Shown piece after piece: positions 34,505 to 46,770 of a stretch of 64,000 bases of DNA (positions are counted from its first letter, which is position 1; each line of letters opens with the position of its first letter). The stretch spans positions 1,943,393 to 2,007,392 of the forward strand of contig CM055077.1 in the NCBI GenBank assembly GCA_029204045.2, in the 5' to 3' direction. The notes below the pieces were generated by a model that made no database searches, was not told where the DNA came from, and saw only the letters and a list, made by a program, of their open reading frames with translations. A program made the translations under genes and the position numbers. This stretch comes from Tillandsia leiboldiana (taxonomy: Eukaryota; Streptophyta; Magnoliopsida; Poales; Bromeliaceae).

Positions 34505-37500
34505 TTACAGTGACCGCGATATGTTTTTGAACTCACTCAAGCAAGACTGCAAGATCTTCTGCCTCTTGTGAAGAGACTGGTACTCATTCTGAAGAACATC
34601 GATCGCGCCGGGCGCCACAAACATGTCCATAAACTTTTCATCCCCCACCGCGAACAAATCCAAGCCCAGTGCCAAGAACAGCCTTTCTCGACTGCATTAC
34701 ATGAAACCAATCAAACTAAGATCACTAAAAGCAGCATTAACCTTTTAACTTAAATGATTTGAGGGGTTTACTGTTGCCAGAACAGAAATATTAATTTGCA
34801 GAAAAAATAAAACCTGTTGCTGGCATTTAACTTACCATGGTGTTAAGAATCCTGAGTTCAAGGCCGAGGGCACATTTCTTTCTATTAGAACTTCGCGCAT
34901 TCTTGCAAAATATTGAGAGGATATTGAACAGATATTGGAGTACGACGACCCGGATTTTGAGCCAAAATCATTGCCGCCGAACAAGATATTGGTTTGGTTT
35001 TTATTTGCATCAGAATTTCTTCCATATGTCACCATCCTTGCATGTCTTTTTCTTCCGTTAGCTTCCATTATGTTACCGTTCTCTTTCTTATTCACGCCAT
35101 GGGGATCATTCGGCTGGTCGGGTGAGGGCGTCTCTGGAACCGTCATTTGGCTTTCCTTAAGCACTTCCTTCGATTCAGTTCCTTTACCGGGTGTTGTTTG
35201 TTGTTGATCGTTCGGTGGTATGTTCTCCTGATTTGCGACTAGCATTTCAACTTGTGCTGCTGCAGCACCTTCCGATAAGTCGAAATAGGCTGCTGTCGGA
35301 AGCTGATTAAATCTGTAAATGGAGTTCGAACTAGATCCAATCCCAGCAAACAAATCATTTTCATAGCAGATGTGAGAATATGGGCTAGTGACTGCATCAA
35401 GGTGGTGTCGCACCAGTTGCTTGCATTGCTTGGACAGATCAAGAATGAAGTTGTTATATGAGCGTCGTAGAGAGGCAAGAAAGCCAATGTATCCATCCAT
35501 GTCCCTGTTATTTTGCCGGCCTATGCAAAAAAAAGGAAATGCATAAGGCAACTGTGTTTCTAGAACGAAAAATAATACTTGGCAAAAGCAGGAAAGAGAA
35601 AATAACATCATTTGAGGTAGTAGTAGGATCATACTTCACCATAATACGAACTGGAACTGGTTATCTAATCTGTATGAATGACTATTAGGGCTCTTTAAGA
35701 ATGACAAGGGTGAAAAAAAAGACCTGTCTTGGAATGGAGGGCATCAAATGAAAGATAAACAACAACCAGTGCTTGCCAGTGTTGTAATTCCTACTTACAA
35801 TTTAGGACTATTATGGTATGAGTTAGTATTATCTTCAATTCATATAATACAAACCATTCTCTACGTAATTCCTCCGTACACTTTATACAATCTTCAAATA
35901 TCTATAAAGGTTTCAATCTTACTTGTTCATCCTAGTAGCTGCAAACCATCTTAACAAAATGGAAGATATTTTCTGACGTTTGCAAAAAACTAAAGACTCA
36001 AAGAGTTTTATGCTTACGTTCCAAGTCATGAACACGATTACGCTCCATTGCAAGGTCAAAAAGGCTCTGTAAAACAAAGGCAAGTCGGTCGCAGGCAGTA
36101 TCAAGAAGAGGAGCAAGCCACGCTCGTGCAGCAGCACGTGCTATTTCAGCAGCAGCCTCTGTCACTCCACCCCCTCCACCTCTTCCAGCATGAGCAAGTA
36201 GTATATTTGCAACCTGATCCCATTGGGCAGGAAATCAAGCAACTTATTCACCAACGTAGTAGAATAAGTAGTCTATGAATAAGAATAAAGAAAAAGAGGT
36301 TTCATTCAACCTTCTCCCTTGACACTTGCGGGCATTCTATTGAGTACGTCGCACAACGAAATTCATGCATTACCCTCTCAAATGCAGCTCCGCCATAAAG
36401 CCTGAGAGTACAATTAGGAGGCTTTACTGCAATGGTGACACCTGGCCAACTCCCAATGCCACTCTCTTTTTGTTCCTCCTCCGTAGTTTTTCCCCATTGC
36501 TCTGGAGCAGGATCAGCAGCTCCATCAATTAGCGCACCCTTTTTAACATTTGAAAACAAGTTTGATTTATACTTGTCCCACATGTTTTATCAATACAAGC
36601 AAAAAGAATCAGAAATTCTTACCAAATGATGGCAAATAGAGGCAGCATGTAGCATCGCCGACTTCCGAAGATGAGAAACATCAGAAGTTGCATGCAATTT
36701 TGACTCCATCCGAGAAAGCTCCAAGGAGACTTCACTGCATCTCTGCTCTAGCAAGGCAAGGGTCGCTGGAGCTGCTTCTTTGTACCTCTTTTGAAGCTCA
36801 GATTCTAAGTAATTTCTGAGACAGCTAAAGCCAACATAGGGTCCATATTTCTCTTCATTGAAACCTCCTTTGATGTTGTCGCGTAGGTGGCGCAATACAT
36901 CTGAATCTACCTGGCAAATTTGCCTGCGGAATTCGTCATTAGAGATAGTCCCCCTATCTTTGGGCAGAGCCACAAAAAATGGGTGGGTATTTTCTCCGAG
37001 GTAACCACTTGCACTCAAATAGCTATCGACTTCCCACCGTTCAGTGAATTCCTTCAGAAGCAGCAATATGGATAACAGATCATAAGGGCAAAATGTATCC
37101 ATCATTAACAGATACACACATAGAAAAGAAAATCTAAGTGCTAGTTGGCGATGCTTTAATTTAAGGCACTTGGGACAATTTTCTTCGCTATTTGTATTGC
37201 TCAAGCGTTCACAAACCTTGTACTCATAGGCTTCATATGGCAACCAAAAACCAAACTGTTGCAGTACCTTCTTTTGCATATTTAATTTCTTAGACAAGAT
37301 GGGTTTCCAAATTAAGCAACATCAGCAAGGCTAAAAAAAGTTCACCGTTCGAAATAGAATTTGAGGGAGAGTAAAAATAGAAAAACATATGTGCATATTA
37401 TTCTTCAGCAAGAAGAAATTTCAGGTGAGATATACCTTTAATCTATTGTCAAATTTAGAGATGACGATAGCTGTCCGCTTAAAAGTGGGATCGATCTCAC

Positions 37501-38767
37501 GAACAGCGTCCAACCAAAGCGAAGAGCACCACTCCACGCTGCTCTGCTGGAGGAAGAGAAGAAGGCGATGAGGCGGGCTCGCTAAGGACTTCACCATCGA
37601 CAATATCTCATTGGGCGTGTCTTCGGGTTCGCCCTTCTTAGCCTGTGAAGAAAAACATTGTTCAGCGTTGAATATAACATAAATTGGTTCTAGTGTTCCC
37701 CCAATTATTTTCTAAAAAAGGAGAGACCTTGAGAACAAAACCGGGAGTGTCAATGATGGTGAGATTAGGGCAGTGAGTATATTCTGCTCTCATCACTATT
37801 GGCTTCGACGAGACGGCTGCTTGGATCTTTCGCAGATGAGAGTCTGTTCGGGATCTTATAAGATCGGCAATCGCAGATGACGAAACCAGCGGATTCCCGT
37901 ATTCTTCTGAATCTTCGTCCTGTTGTCGTAACAGGGACGGGTAATTACATCGCAGAATACACATAACACATACCTATGTGCAAAATCTACAGCTAACGTA
38001 ACAAAAAAGTGAGAATTTACAGGACCATCTCAACTATTTTACACCACCTTAACTTTTTATTCTCCGATTCTATATTATTTTCGTCAACTAAATTGGGGAA
38101 TTTGCTAATTTAAGTGATTGATTTCTAGTAAATTAACCGATCTTTACTTCTCCAGCTGAAGAACTGTAGTATTTGCTTATTGTACGCAGGTTGACAAGTA
38201 AATGAGCCGTAAATTTTGGCCAAATCTCAATATGGGGGTACTATCTCAAAATGGAATTAAAATTTCAAAAAACGAAATCGCATGAAGTTTAAAGCAGTAT
38301 TAAGAACGGAAACAAAGAACAATTCAAAGCCCTAGATAGGATCGGGGAAAGATAGAAACCCTAGGAGAGCTCGTAGAGACGATCCGATGCATCAAAAAGC
38401 TCGGAGATTAGAGGGCTCCGACCTGGAATCGGCACCGGGGCTCGAGTGCGGAGGGATCGTGGACCATCTGGAGCACTAGGGGCCTCCGCGTGCCCATCTC
38501 CACCTCGCGGACGTTGAAGCGGAACCCTAGGAGCGCCTCCAGGAGCGAGCTCTTGCCGTCCGATTGGCCACCTACGGCCACGATCTCCGGGATCGGGAGC
38601 TTCTCCCCGAACGCCACCGCCGCCGCTTGGAGTCTGTTGTAGGCCTCGAACCGCGATTTGAACTCCGGCGCCGCCACCGCCGCCGCCGCAGCTGATCTCG
38701 GCCTAAGGACGGAGGAGGGTTGGGGCTTAGGGTTTGAGGTTTTGACGGGGGTGGAGGAGGTCGCCAT
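34505..38767 (-). CDS. DRP5A: Dynamin-related protein 5A (cytokinesis GTPase)
   Basis: Eight exons on the minus strand: 38767-38423, 37919-37728, 37642-37436, 37051-36623, 36538-36311, 36213-36018, 35520-34836 and 34691-34505. All have GT-AG borders, and the joined 2469 bases give 822 residues in frame. The sequence follows Arabidopsis DRP5A along its length: SRFEAYNRLQAAAVAFGEKL, the P-loop GGQSDGKS (66-73), switch TRRP, DTPG (172-175) and SKFD (241-244). These are followed by the middle region ESELQKRYKEAAPATLALLE and EQWGKTTEEE, a variable Asn/Gln-rich linker with QENIPP and VPETPSPDQP, and a conserved end NSGFLTPCRERLFLALGLDLFAV. DRP5A belongs to the ARC5/DRP5B branch without a PH domain and acts at the cell plate during cytokinesis. 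The join between exons 6 and 7 (CGC codon) is the least certain. (GA)n, (GT)n and poly(G) tracts lie just upstream. Confidence 0.95.
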
Positions 38768-38782
38768 GGGAGAGGAGGAGAT

Positions 38783-38784
<2 letters not shown>

Positions 38785-38820
<36 letters not shown>

Positions 38821-38885
38821 AATGGGAATTTTTGAAAGGAGAAAGGGAGGAGAGGAAGAGGGAGAAGTAGCCGTTTGATTTGTGT

Positions 38886-38924
<39 letters not shown>

Positions 38925-38940
38925 GGGGGGGGGGGGGGTT
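38785..38940. repeat. (GA)n, (GT)n and poly(G) tracts in the DRP5A 5' region
   Basis: A GA run at 38787-38813, a GT run at about 38882-38920 and a G run at about 38925-38938 lie within 180 bases upstream of the start codon. On the transcribed strand they are CT, AC and C tracts; CT-rich leaders are common in plant genes. Confidence 0.85.
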
Positions 38941-39024
38941 GGGGTGTTGGGTGTATGGTAACCGGAGATAGCCGGTTTGAAAAAATTTTGATTGGAAACT
39001 CATGCGTGGACTTGGGCTCGCCAC

Positions 39025-39758
39025 GTCATTCGTAAACCGACGAACTAACGGTGGCGATTGAAACTGAATGTGGAGAGGATTGATCTAACGGCGGTTCACA
39101 GCTGATCAGGTGAAGACGGTCTACGTATAGTTGGCTATGCGCATTTTAAGAGGTTAAATGGGTTCGATTTTAATTTGTTCAAATTAAAGTTTCAAAATTT
39201 TGTTTAAATTTTAATTTGTATTAATTTTAATTTTTATAAATATTTTAAGCGGGAGTAAAAAAGTTAATTTTTAAATTTTAAGTGGGAGTAAAAATTTTAA
39301 TTTTAAAATTTATATAAATTTTAAAAAATTTGTATAAATTTTAAATTTTTAAAATTAATAAATTTTTTTAAAAAAAATAAAATAAAATAATTTTTTTAGA
39401 ATTATTAAAAAGTAAAGTTAAAAAATTTAAAATTTATAAAATAAAAAAAATTAAATTTTCTAAATTTAAATATCTTTTAAAATTTAAAAATTTTAATTGA
39501 AAAAAATAAAAAAAATAATAAAGTAAAAGAGAAGAACAATAATATCGTCGGACGTGTGCAAAAAAAAAGCTTTTGTATCCTAAGAAAATAATTAAAAGAG
39601 GAATGACATATTAATCATATTGCACAAAATATTATTCTATATTTCTCTTACTCTTTATTTTTTATTAAATACTATTTTTTTATACTTCGTACTAATTTAA
39701 TATCAATGCAACCAAGTATAAACTTATAATAATTCTTATTTATTTCAAAAATTATACT
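39025..39758. other. AT-rich promoter-distal spacer of DRP5A
   Basis: Long A/T stretches ('aatttttaaaatt' types) with no gene. It separates the DRP5A 5' end from the Pack-MULE. Confidence 0.6.
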
Positions 39759-40851
39759 TATTTTTAAGGATTAATTGCATACATGTCCCTCCAAATATGT
39801 CGAATTGTAAATATATCCCTGCAAAATTCAACTTTTCATATTTATCCCTGCAAAAATTCAAAGTTCTTCAAATATGCCCCTGAGGTTAATCTCCGTTTGG
39901 AATCCGTTAATTTTTTAACAGATTCCATGTAAAATTACTTTTTTGCCCCTTATATATGCAATTAATCCATAATAATAATAAAATCTCTCATCTCTCATTT
40001 CTCCTCTCCTCGTCGCACGATTCCACTATCCCCTTCTCTTTCCAACGCATGGAGCACGACGCAACCCTCTCCAATGGCGACGACGCCCTCGCCTTCTCCA
40101 ACGGCGGCGACGAAACCCTGACCCTAATCTCCCAGCACTCCGCCGCCGACGACTCCCACAAGAACATCGGCGGCGGCGGCGGAGATGGCGAGTTTAAGGC
40201 GGTCATGGCGGAGATCGGGGGCTTGAAGGCGGAGAAGCAGGAGCTGGAGGCCCAGCTCGAGGCGGCGCGGCACGAGCGCGGCGTCGTCACGGCCGAGGCC
40301 CGCCGCCTCGAGGTTGAGATCGAGCGCGTGCACGCAGACCTCGTCGCCGCCGCCTCCACCGCGTTGGATGCCGAGGCCCTGGCGGAGGAGCTCAAGGGCG
40401 AGCGGGACAAGCTCGTGGGCGAGATCGCGAGCCTCTACTCGGAGGTGGAGTTGAAGGAGGAGGAGATCTCCCTGTTGCAGCGGAGGGCGAGGGCTCTCAC
40501 AGATGCCAAGGAGGAGGCGGCGAAGGCGAGTGCGGAGCACGAGGACGATCTGAGGAAGCGGAACATTCTTCTGGCGGAGAAGATCCAAAATGAAAAGGAA
40601 GAGGGGATGGGAAGAGAAGAGGAAAAAACCCAACGTTAAAATAAAAAAAAGGGTAAAATAGTATATTCACTTTCTAATCTAACCAAGGTTAAGCATTTAA
40701 TCTATGGTTAACTCATTTTTTCTAACAGAGGGGCATATTTGAATAACGGTGGATTTTTGCAGGGATAAATATGAAAAGTTGAATTTTGCAGGAATATATT
40801 TGCAATTCGACATATTTGGAGGGACATGTATGCAATTAACCCTATTTTTAA
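39759..40851. mobile_element. Pack-MULE with long terminal inverted repeats and 9-bp target duplication
   Basis: The element (39768-40842, 1075 bp) starts GGATTAATTGCATACATGTC and ends with the inverse of GGGTTAATTGCATACATGTC. The match continues for over 100 bases with few differences, through 'tccctccaaatatgtcgaat' and 'caacttttcatatttatccc'. Directly outside, TATTTTTAA occurs on both sides (39759-39767 and 40843-40851), a 9-bp duplication typical of Mutator-like elements. It carries no transposase but a GC-rich piece of gene sequence, which defines a Pack-MULE. Confidence 0.9.
40049..40639 (+). CDS. Captured coiled-coil gene fragment inside the Pack-MULE
   Basis: An open frame of 196 residues from MEHDATLSNGDD; an earlier in-frame ATG at 39956 would begin inside the AT-rich flank. 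After an acidic N-terminus with a Gly run, residues of about 52-185 form a long heptad-rich coiled coil (EKQELEAQLEAARHERG, AEELKGERDKLVGEIASLYS, ELKEEEISLLQRRAR). The last residues (GMGREEEKTQR) lie at the edge of the inverted repeat and probably replace the true continuation, so the protein is a truncated copy. The composition is like plant coiled-coil proteins such as the PMD1/PMD2 organelle-division factors, but I cannot assign the parent gene. Promoter and expression are unknown. Confidence 0.5.
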   Translation: MEHDATLSNGDDALAFSNGGDETLTLISQHSAADDSHKNIGGGGGDGEFKAVMAEIGGLKAEKQELEAQLEAARHERGVVTAEARRLEVEIERVHADLVAAASTALDAEALAEELKGERDKLVGEIASLYSEVELKEEEISLLQRRARALTDAKEEAAKASAEHEDDLRKRNILLAEKIQNEKEEGMGREEEKTQR

Positions 40852-41503
40852 AGTTATTAGTTTTTTTTTTATATTCCAACCAAGCCGAGTTTTTGGGTTC
40901 CAACAAGAATAGAGGATCCGGCTCTGTAGATCCAAATTGAGTGTGTTTATTATAATTTGATAATGTAACGTTGTGTAATTCAAATAAAATTTATCTACAC
41001 ATATTTTATATTTTCTGATACATCAATAATATTCAAAAAATAATTTAGAGGGGTTCACGTGTTATTCAAAAATAAAAAATATTGTAATCAACTGTTCCTG
41101 CACGTAAGTACGTTGTACCATAGAAAAAATATCTCATATCTGTCAGCAGCGAGAAATATTTTATAAATCAGAATACTGTATATACACGTTATTGATGTAT
41201 ATATTGACAAATTTATATAATATTTTTTTGCATGTTATTGATGTATTGATAAATTTATATAGTACTTTTGAAATGGTGTATTGATAAATTTATATAGTAC
41301 TTTTGAAAAGGATGCATGAGTTAATTAAAATTTTTTATATTATATGTATTAGCATGCAACATTATGTAAAACTCACAGTATAGAGTGTTGGAACCTGATA
41401 CTCGTCCGTTACTAAATTTTAGAAATGCGTAATTTGTTGATATCGATTGTTACGAATTTGATATTCGCTCTGTTTAGTATTAATTGTTGGAATTTATAAA
41501 AAT
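40852..41503. other. Spacer between two transposons
   Basis: AT-rich DNA with one short duplicated phrase, 'tgtattgataaatttatata', near 41240-41300. No gene is seen. Confidence 0.6.
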
Positions 41504-41508
41504 ATAAT

Positions 41509-44500
41509 TGTCACGCCCCGGGGGGTTTGTTTTAGCGGAAACGATTCATAAAGGTCAAACATTTGACGTGTAAAATTTTTTTTTTTGTTTAAAAGAGAAC
41601 CCCTCTTCCCCGGCACATGCCCAGACCCGCCACACATACAGGATCACTCTGCAAACGGACAGAGTCTCCCCTGTATGTGCACGGCGTAGCGTTCAGTACA
41701 TATTCCAACATACACAACCAATCAATCACAACAATTATTCACATACAACCAGCATTCTAAACTAATTAAAAACGTCTGGCCGATCAATTTGGAAAGGATA
41801 AATCCACAGTTTTGAAAGAGCGCCTACCCGGCGCTTACGTTTTGAAAAGAGTTTCGAAATCAGCATAAATCCACAAGGTTTGAAAACGGTGCCCACCCGA
41901 CACCAAGTTTTGAAATCCCTTTCGCAATCCATAAATCCACGGGGTTTTGAAACCAGTGCCCACCCGACACTTAGATTTTAAAAACGGTTTTCGCAATCTT
42001 TTCTTTGGCTTTTGCCTTTTTGATTTTCAAATGGTCAACGGAAATGAAAGGAAGAGTAACGTATATGAGGATAACTAAATGCAACCCGTACCGACATCCA
42101 CGCCGACCCCACGAGGGTATCGCGAACCTCTCACATAACTACAATGTAATGAAAAGCAAGAATGAAAGAAGAAATACAGTCCAGGGTCCCCAGCGACCCA
42201 ACTGCTCCCGTCCCGTCCTCACCGCCGCCTACCTCTCCCCCCGTCTGGACCCTGTCACAAAGTGGGATGTCAGTGACGTAAAAATAGTAGAGCAGGAGAA
42301 TATAATAACACAAACCGTGAAGACAACCGGAGCAACCACCCTCTCAAGGAGGAAAGGCAGCCTGTACACCTGTATCCTGTAATGCCCGGGCACGTCGGAC
42401 AACTAAACCGACGGCCCAAACCGCACCTGCAGAAACCCGACCACGTCGGACAACTAAACCGACGGGTCGCACCGCTCGCACCTCGGCGCCTCAACCCCAC
42501 CACTAATAAGGGGCCCCACTACGTCACCTCGTGGGTATACACGGGTCATAGACCACTTTTCCGGAAAAGCGCACCCTTTGCGGTGGCCAAACCGCGGGTG
42601 CGCGTGTGGCAACCTCGAGCCAAGTAACCATAACCACCATCATGTCAGCATCATAATATAAATAACAAGAGTAATGCGGTAAAGTGCATAATCGAAAGCA
42701 AGGTAATAATACGCGCACTCGAAGGTGGCCCGCCAACATATAGTGATAAAAAGAGAACAACCGTCGGTAACCGACGCTAAACACTATAGAGAACCCACTA
42801 ACATGCATAAGCTATTGCTCATCACTATTCAACCCCAGTACGCTTAGAATAGACCCCGTTCAATATGACAGAATTTAGAGGCTAGGACAAGGTAAATACA
42901 ACCCACCTGAATGTAGGCCGATCCCGAACTCCCGCTAGACTACCGGGAGGCTGGTGCTGAACTGCTGGGCCCTGAACAGAGACTGTAGTCAGAACTAGAC
43001 TCACACATACCCATCCTGACAACACTACAGCAACACGACGCTAACACGGAATAATATAGCCGATTTACGGAGCAAGGTCCGATTCCCGCTCAACAAGAGC
43101 CCACGGAACTCTAACAATCTGTCCAGCAGGTATGAAAGAAGAAAAACTGTCTAAAGGCTGCCAGCGTGTCCCAAATACATGTAGCTCCATAGTACGTGTT
43201 AATTATGTATAATCATTCTACATTAATTACTTGTTTCGACTCGTTCTTGAAATCCGGGGGTCCAAAATTGACGCCGTAAGTTTCAGCGTGTTCATTACGA
43301 CGCGACCCAGGCCGTGCTTATAAGTTTGGACTGATACGGATCCCGAGGGCAAAGTTGGCCCAACAATTACTAAGTTCAACGAGCCACTATGCTAAAACTT
43401 AATTAATACATGATCGAAACGGAGAGTTAGCTAGAGCATGGAGATCAGCATGGACCAGGTACAACGGGGCTCACCTGAGGCTTGCCGGAGGTTGGCCGGA
43501 ACAGCGGCCGGAGCAGCACCACCCGAATGGTCCCAACTCGGGTCGGGTGTTCTTGAGCAGCACGGGTCCAGGCCTGGGATCAAGGTGAGCATGGGTTAGA
43601 GGGAGATCCCAGCAGAGGTTTGGTCCAGGTGGGGTCGAGCCCCGGCGGCCGGAGGCGGCGGCGGCCGGAGATCAGCCCACAATAGGTAACTCGGGAGCAA
43701 CCACTTGGAGATTAATTACAGGGGCCTCTCGGCCCAACTTAAAAATCGTAGGGACCTTATAATTAATGCTCAGGGCTTACCTGTGGGGTTGGCCGAGGCC
43801 CAGGTCGCCGGCGATGGCCGGAGGTGGCCTCGAGTGCAACCTCGGGTGCAACTACGGAGATCAAGGAATGCCCACGTTAAGTTCTGCATGCAACAAGGTG
43901 GGAGGACTTTTACAGACTCCACGCGCTTACCTGGGTTGTTCCCGGCGACGGACGAGCGCCGGCAAGGGGCGCCGGCGAGGCTCGGTAGAGCTTCAAGGGC
44001 CGTCAATGGCAAAGTCCGGCGCGGCGGCTCCGGGTCGGAGAAAGTTGGATCAAGATGCTCCCCGACCCACCAGGGTGCTTCCAGCAGGGGTGGCCGGCGT
44101 CGGGAGGCCGCGGCGGCGCCGGACGGCGGCGATCGGCGAAAACGCCAAGGTCGGGTTTCTAGGGCTGGCTTGCGTGAGCCCGATCTTCGTCCGATCACCC
44201 GCAAGTCTTGTGGAGAGGTTGCAGTCCTCGAGAGGAGGTGATCCAACGGCTCTGATCTCGCGCCGGGCGGTCGGATGGTGGTGGCACTTGGGATCGGTCA
44301 CGAGAACGATAATCCGGCGGGGTTGCTCCCGCCGGTGATCGTGACGGCGGCCGCAGCTGGGCCTGTACCGAGGGGGCTTCCGTGATGTCAGAAACCCATC
44401 TGTAGGGTCCTTGTACCAAAATAACGAGAAGATCCCGAGAGCTTACCTTCGCCGGAAAGATCAAGGATGAGGAAGCTCGCCGCGGCGGCGCACGGCGGCG

Positions 44501-45603
44501 GCCGGGGCTGGCTTCACTCGGGCTCGGACGCGGCTTCACGAGGGACTCCACAGGCAGAGGCTGGGTCGACCAGGGTCCTTCGCAGCACCTCCCTCCCACA
44601 ACCCGAGAGATCAAGGTGATTCTTGATCTTTCTTTTCCGGCAATAGCGAGGCGGCGGCCGGTGCGGGGTGGTCCGGGAAGTGCGGCAGGAGGGGGCAGAT
44701 TGTTGGAGTTGCGGCTGGGAGAGGGGGCTACGGGGCTTAGGGTTTTCGAAGCCCTAGCTCAAGCTACACGTATATATATATACATATAAGCACTAGTTGC
44801 AATTTAGTCCCTCCAACTCTGTTCTTTCCCGCCTGGTCCTCTCAGCAGCTTACAATCACTATTAGGTCCCTCTCTACGCAGGGGCGCGCTTTCCGAGGCA
44901 GGTTCTATAGGGTTTCATGTGCAAAAAGCTGCAATTTCTCCGTATTTCACGCTTTTCGAGATGTTCTGTTCGTCGAAACGAAAAATGGGCTTCGCCACGA
45001 CGTCCAGCTCGACGAAACCTATCAGGTAGCGATTTCCGATTTTCGAGAAACTGCCCAGATGAAAACTCGGTCCATCAATACTGTGCCCAAATATAGTTAT
45101 CGCGCTTTTCGAGACTCTAGGGTCGTCAAACGAAAATTCCGTCAGTGTCATTGCGTCCAAAATGACGAAACCATTCAAAACGACTACCTGGATCACCATG
45201 TTCGGAATCCGAACAGTGAAACAGTCAGCGTTGCATTCGTCGGGGTGTCGAAGGTTGGGGTTACTATTCATCTACAGTGTTAACTTAAAAACACTGTGCG
45301 CAGGCCGCTGTTACATGGGTCCCGATGATTCGCTCGCTTCTTCATCGATTTCTGGACGATCCGACCGTCAGATCGAAAAATACTGAATATGAATCTCGTT
45401 CAGTTCGATGAGACGATCGCAACGGTCAATTCGGATTTCCAAGGTCACGTCCGGATTGGAAATTAGTCTTTTTGCCTCGTAAATCGTGCAACTTGCACAC
45501 TGGCGATTGACCATATAGGCCAACAGGGGTCTTTTGAGATCAAAACCAGGTCAAAAATCACCTTTAGACTACTCCTTAACATAAAATATTTCGAGTTCTT
45601 ACA
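41509..45603 (-). repeat. LTR, left copy (sense 3' LTR)
   Basis: 4095 bp, nearly identical to 48119-52214. Much of the interior is GC-rich with long chance reading frames on both strands, all mirrored in the other LTR. None resembles a known protein. Confidence 0.95.
44771..44790 (-). promoter_or_regulatory. Candidate LTR TATA region
   Basis: On the element's sense strand a TATATGTATATATATA stretch stands out from GC-rich surroundings, and the same stretch is at 51381-51400 in the other LTR. It is the best TATA candidate in the LTR; no start site can be seen. Confidence 0.3.
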
Positions 45604-45622
45604 TCACTTACAACTTAAAAGA

Positions 45623-45640
45623 AGTTTCGTCCCCGAAACT
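45623..45640 (-). promoter_or_regulatory. Conserved block before the sense 3' LTR (polypurine tract region)
   Basis: AGTTTCGGGGACGAAACT on the minus strand is a perfect inverted repeat around GGGA, 20 bases before the LTR. Tekay/Del-like Gypsy elements have a very similar block (TTTCGGGGACGAAA...TTTTAAG) next to their polypurine tract. A clean purine run is missing here. Confidence 0.4.
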
Positions 45641-46770
45641 TACAACTTAAAAAGTTTCACTCCCGGAGCTTACAGCCTGAAGTCATACTTTATGAGAATG
45701 CTCAAAAGTTTAATCGTGGGCTACAGGTCAGTCGCAAGGTATTTACAACTCTAAGGCTACCAATTTAGACCCAATCTGATACTCCCCATTACAGGGCAGA
45801 GTATTTCCTCAGTTCTCTCGACAGTCCGTTGCCTGCAGCCAACGTGCTTACCAAAAGAACAGCGGAATACCAAAGGTTTGTCGCCAACAACAAGTTGGGG
45901 ACGCAATTCTTATCAGAAGGTATATCACATACCTCCCAACACAATCTCAGTGCCAAAAACATAACCTTTATCAAGGATTACTACCGCCTCGTGGTCACAA
46001 CCATCACCATGACTAACACATAGGCGAGTCCACGTCGATCCACAAAATCCGTGCAAAGGGTGGGGTCAATTTGCATCCGTCCCAAAACAGGGTTACCCTC
46101 GGGTCCATGGGCCATTGAATTGCGACACGGGGACACTGAAGGATCAACAACTTGTTCAACCTCTACGCAAACTGTGAGGCCAGTGCAAGAATAGCAGTCC
46201 TCTATTGCTGTGCCATCAGCTGGACGATTACGGCAAGAACAGTGATTTAACCTTTAACCACTGTACTGATCCGAGCACTCTGGTTCCATTGAAACACCAG
46301 GCCCACGGCCGAAGCCATGACCTCGGCTAACCCTGCACTAACAACGATCCCGAAAACCAGAGTGCGTACGACTAATAACCGAAACAACGAGACTCAACTG
46401 TGTGAAACCCACCCGAGCTCCAAACCACTATGCCAATACCCTGCGCTCTCTCGTGAACACAAACCGTCCTAGGGGTCGTTCCTAACCAAACACCCAGGTA
46501 TCGGATCGGGAAGGCAGAATTTCGTGCATCGGAGACTGTGCAATTCACGCACCGGTATGCAAATCGCTAAGGTTAGATTTGCTTCCTCGCCCGTAAGCAC
46601 ACTAGACCGGAACGGTCGACGAGACGAAAGGTAGGGCTAAAGGCAGGAGGGCTCGCAAGGGTCTGGTAGGGTCGGGTTGCTCCGACCCAAACGGTGCTTC
46701 TATGTAGACAAGGGAAGGGAAGGCAAAAAGGAAAAAAAATATATATAAAATAAAATGAAATAAGTACCTG
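45641..46770. other. Internal region of the retrotransposon without recognisable ORF
   Basis: About 1.1 kb between the Gag stop and the polypurine region (element sense). Only short frames exist. On the minus strand a T-rich stretch after CAG/GTACTT at about 46766 ends in a possible acceptor near 46700, so an intron in this region is conceivable. No reverse transcriptase or integrase motif is seen. Confidence 0.6.

Noticed and set aside
38572..39024. A 150-residue minus-strand frame rich in Thr-His and Ser-Leu repeats
   Set aside because: It reads through (GT)n and (GA)n tracts upstream of DRP5A and overlaps its first exon in the wrong frame.
43705..44614. Several overlapping frames of 80-190 residues on both strands, repeated at 50316-51225
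   Set aside because: They lie in the GC-rich part of the LTRs, occur identically in both copies and show no domain; high GC removes stop codons by chance.
44915..45271. A 118-residue minus-strand frame with balanced composition in the LTR, repeated at 51526-51882
   Set aside because: It looks more protein-like than its neighbours, but there is no recognisable domain and it lies within an LTR; not called as a gene.
45789..46023. Short frames next to the polypurine region as protease or integrase remnants
   Set aside because: No catalytic motif in either strand; treated as non-coding interior.
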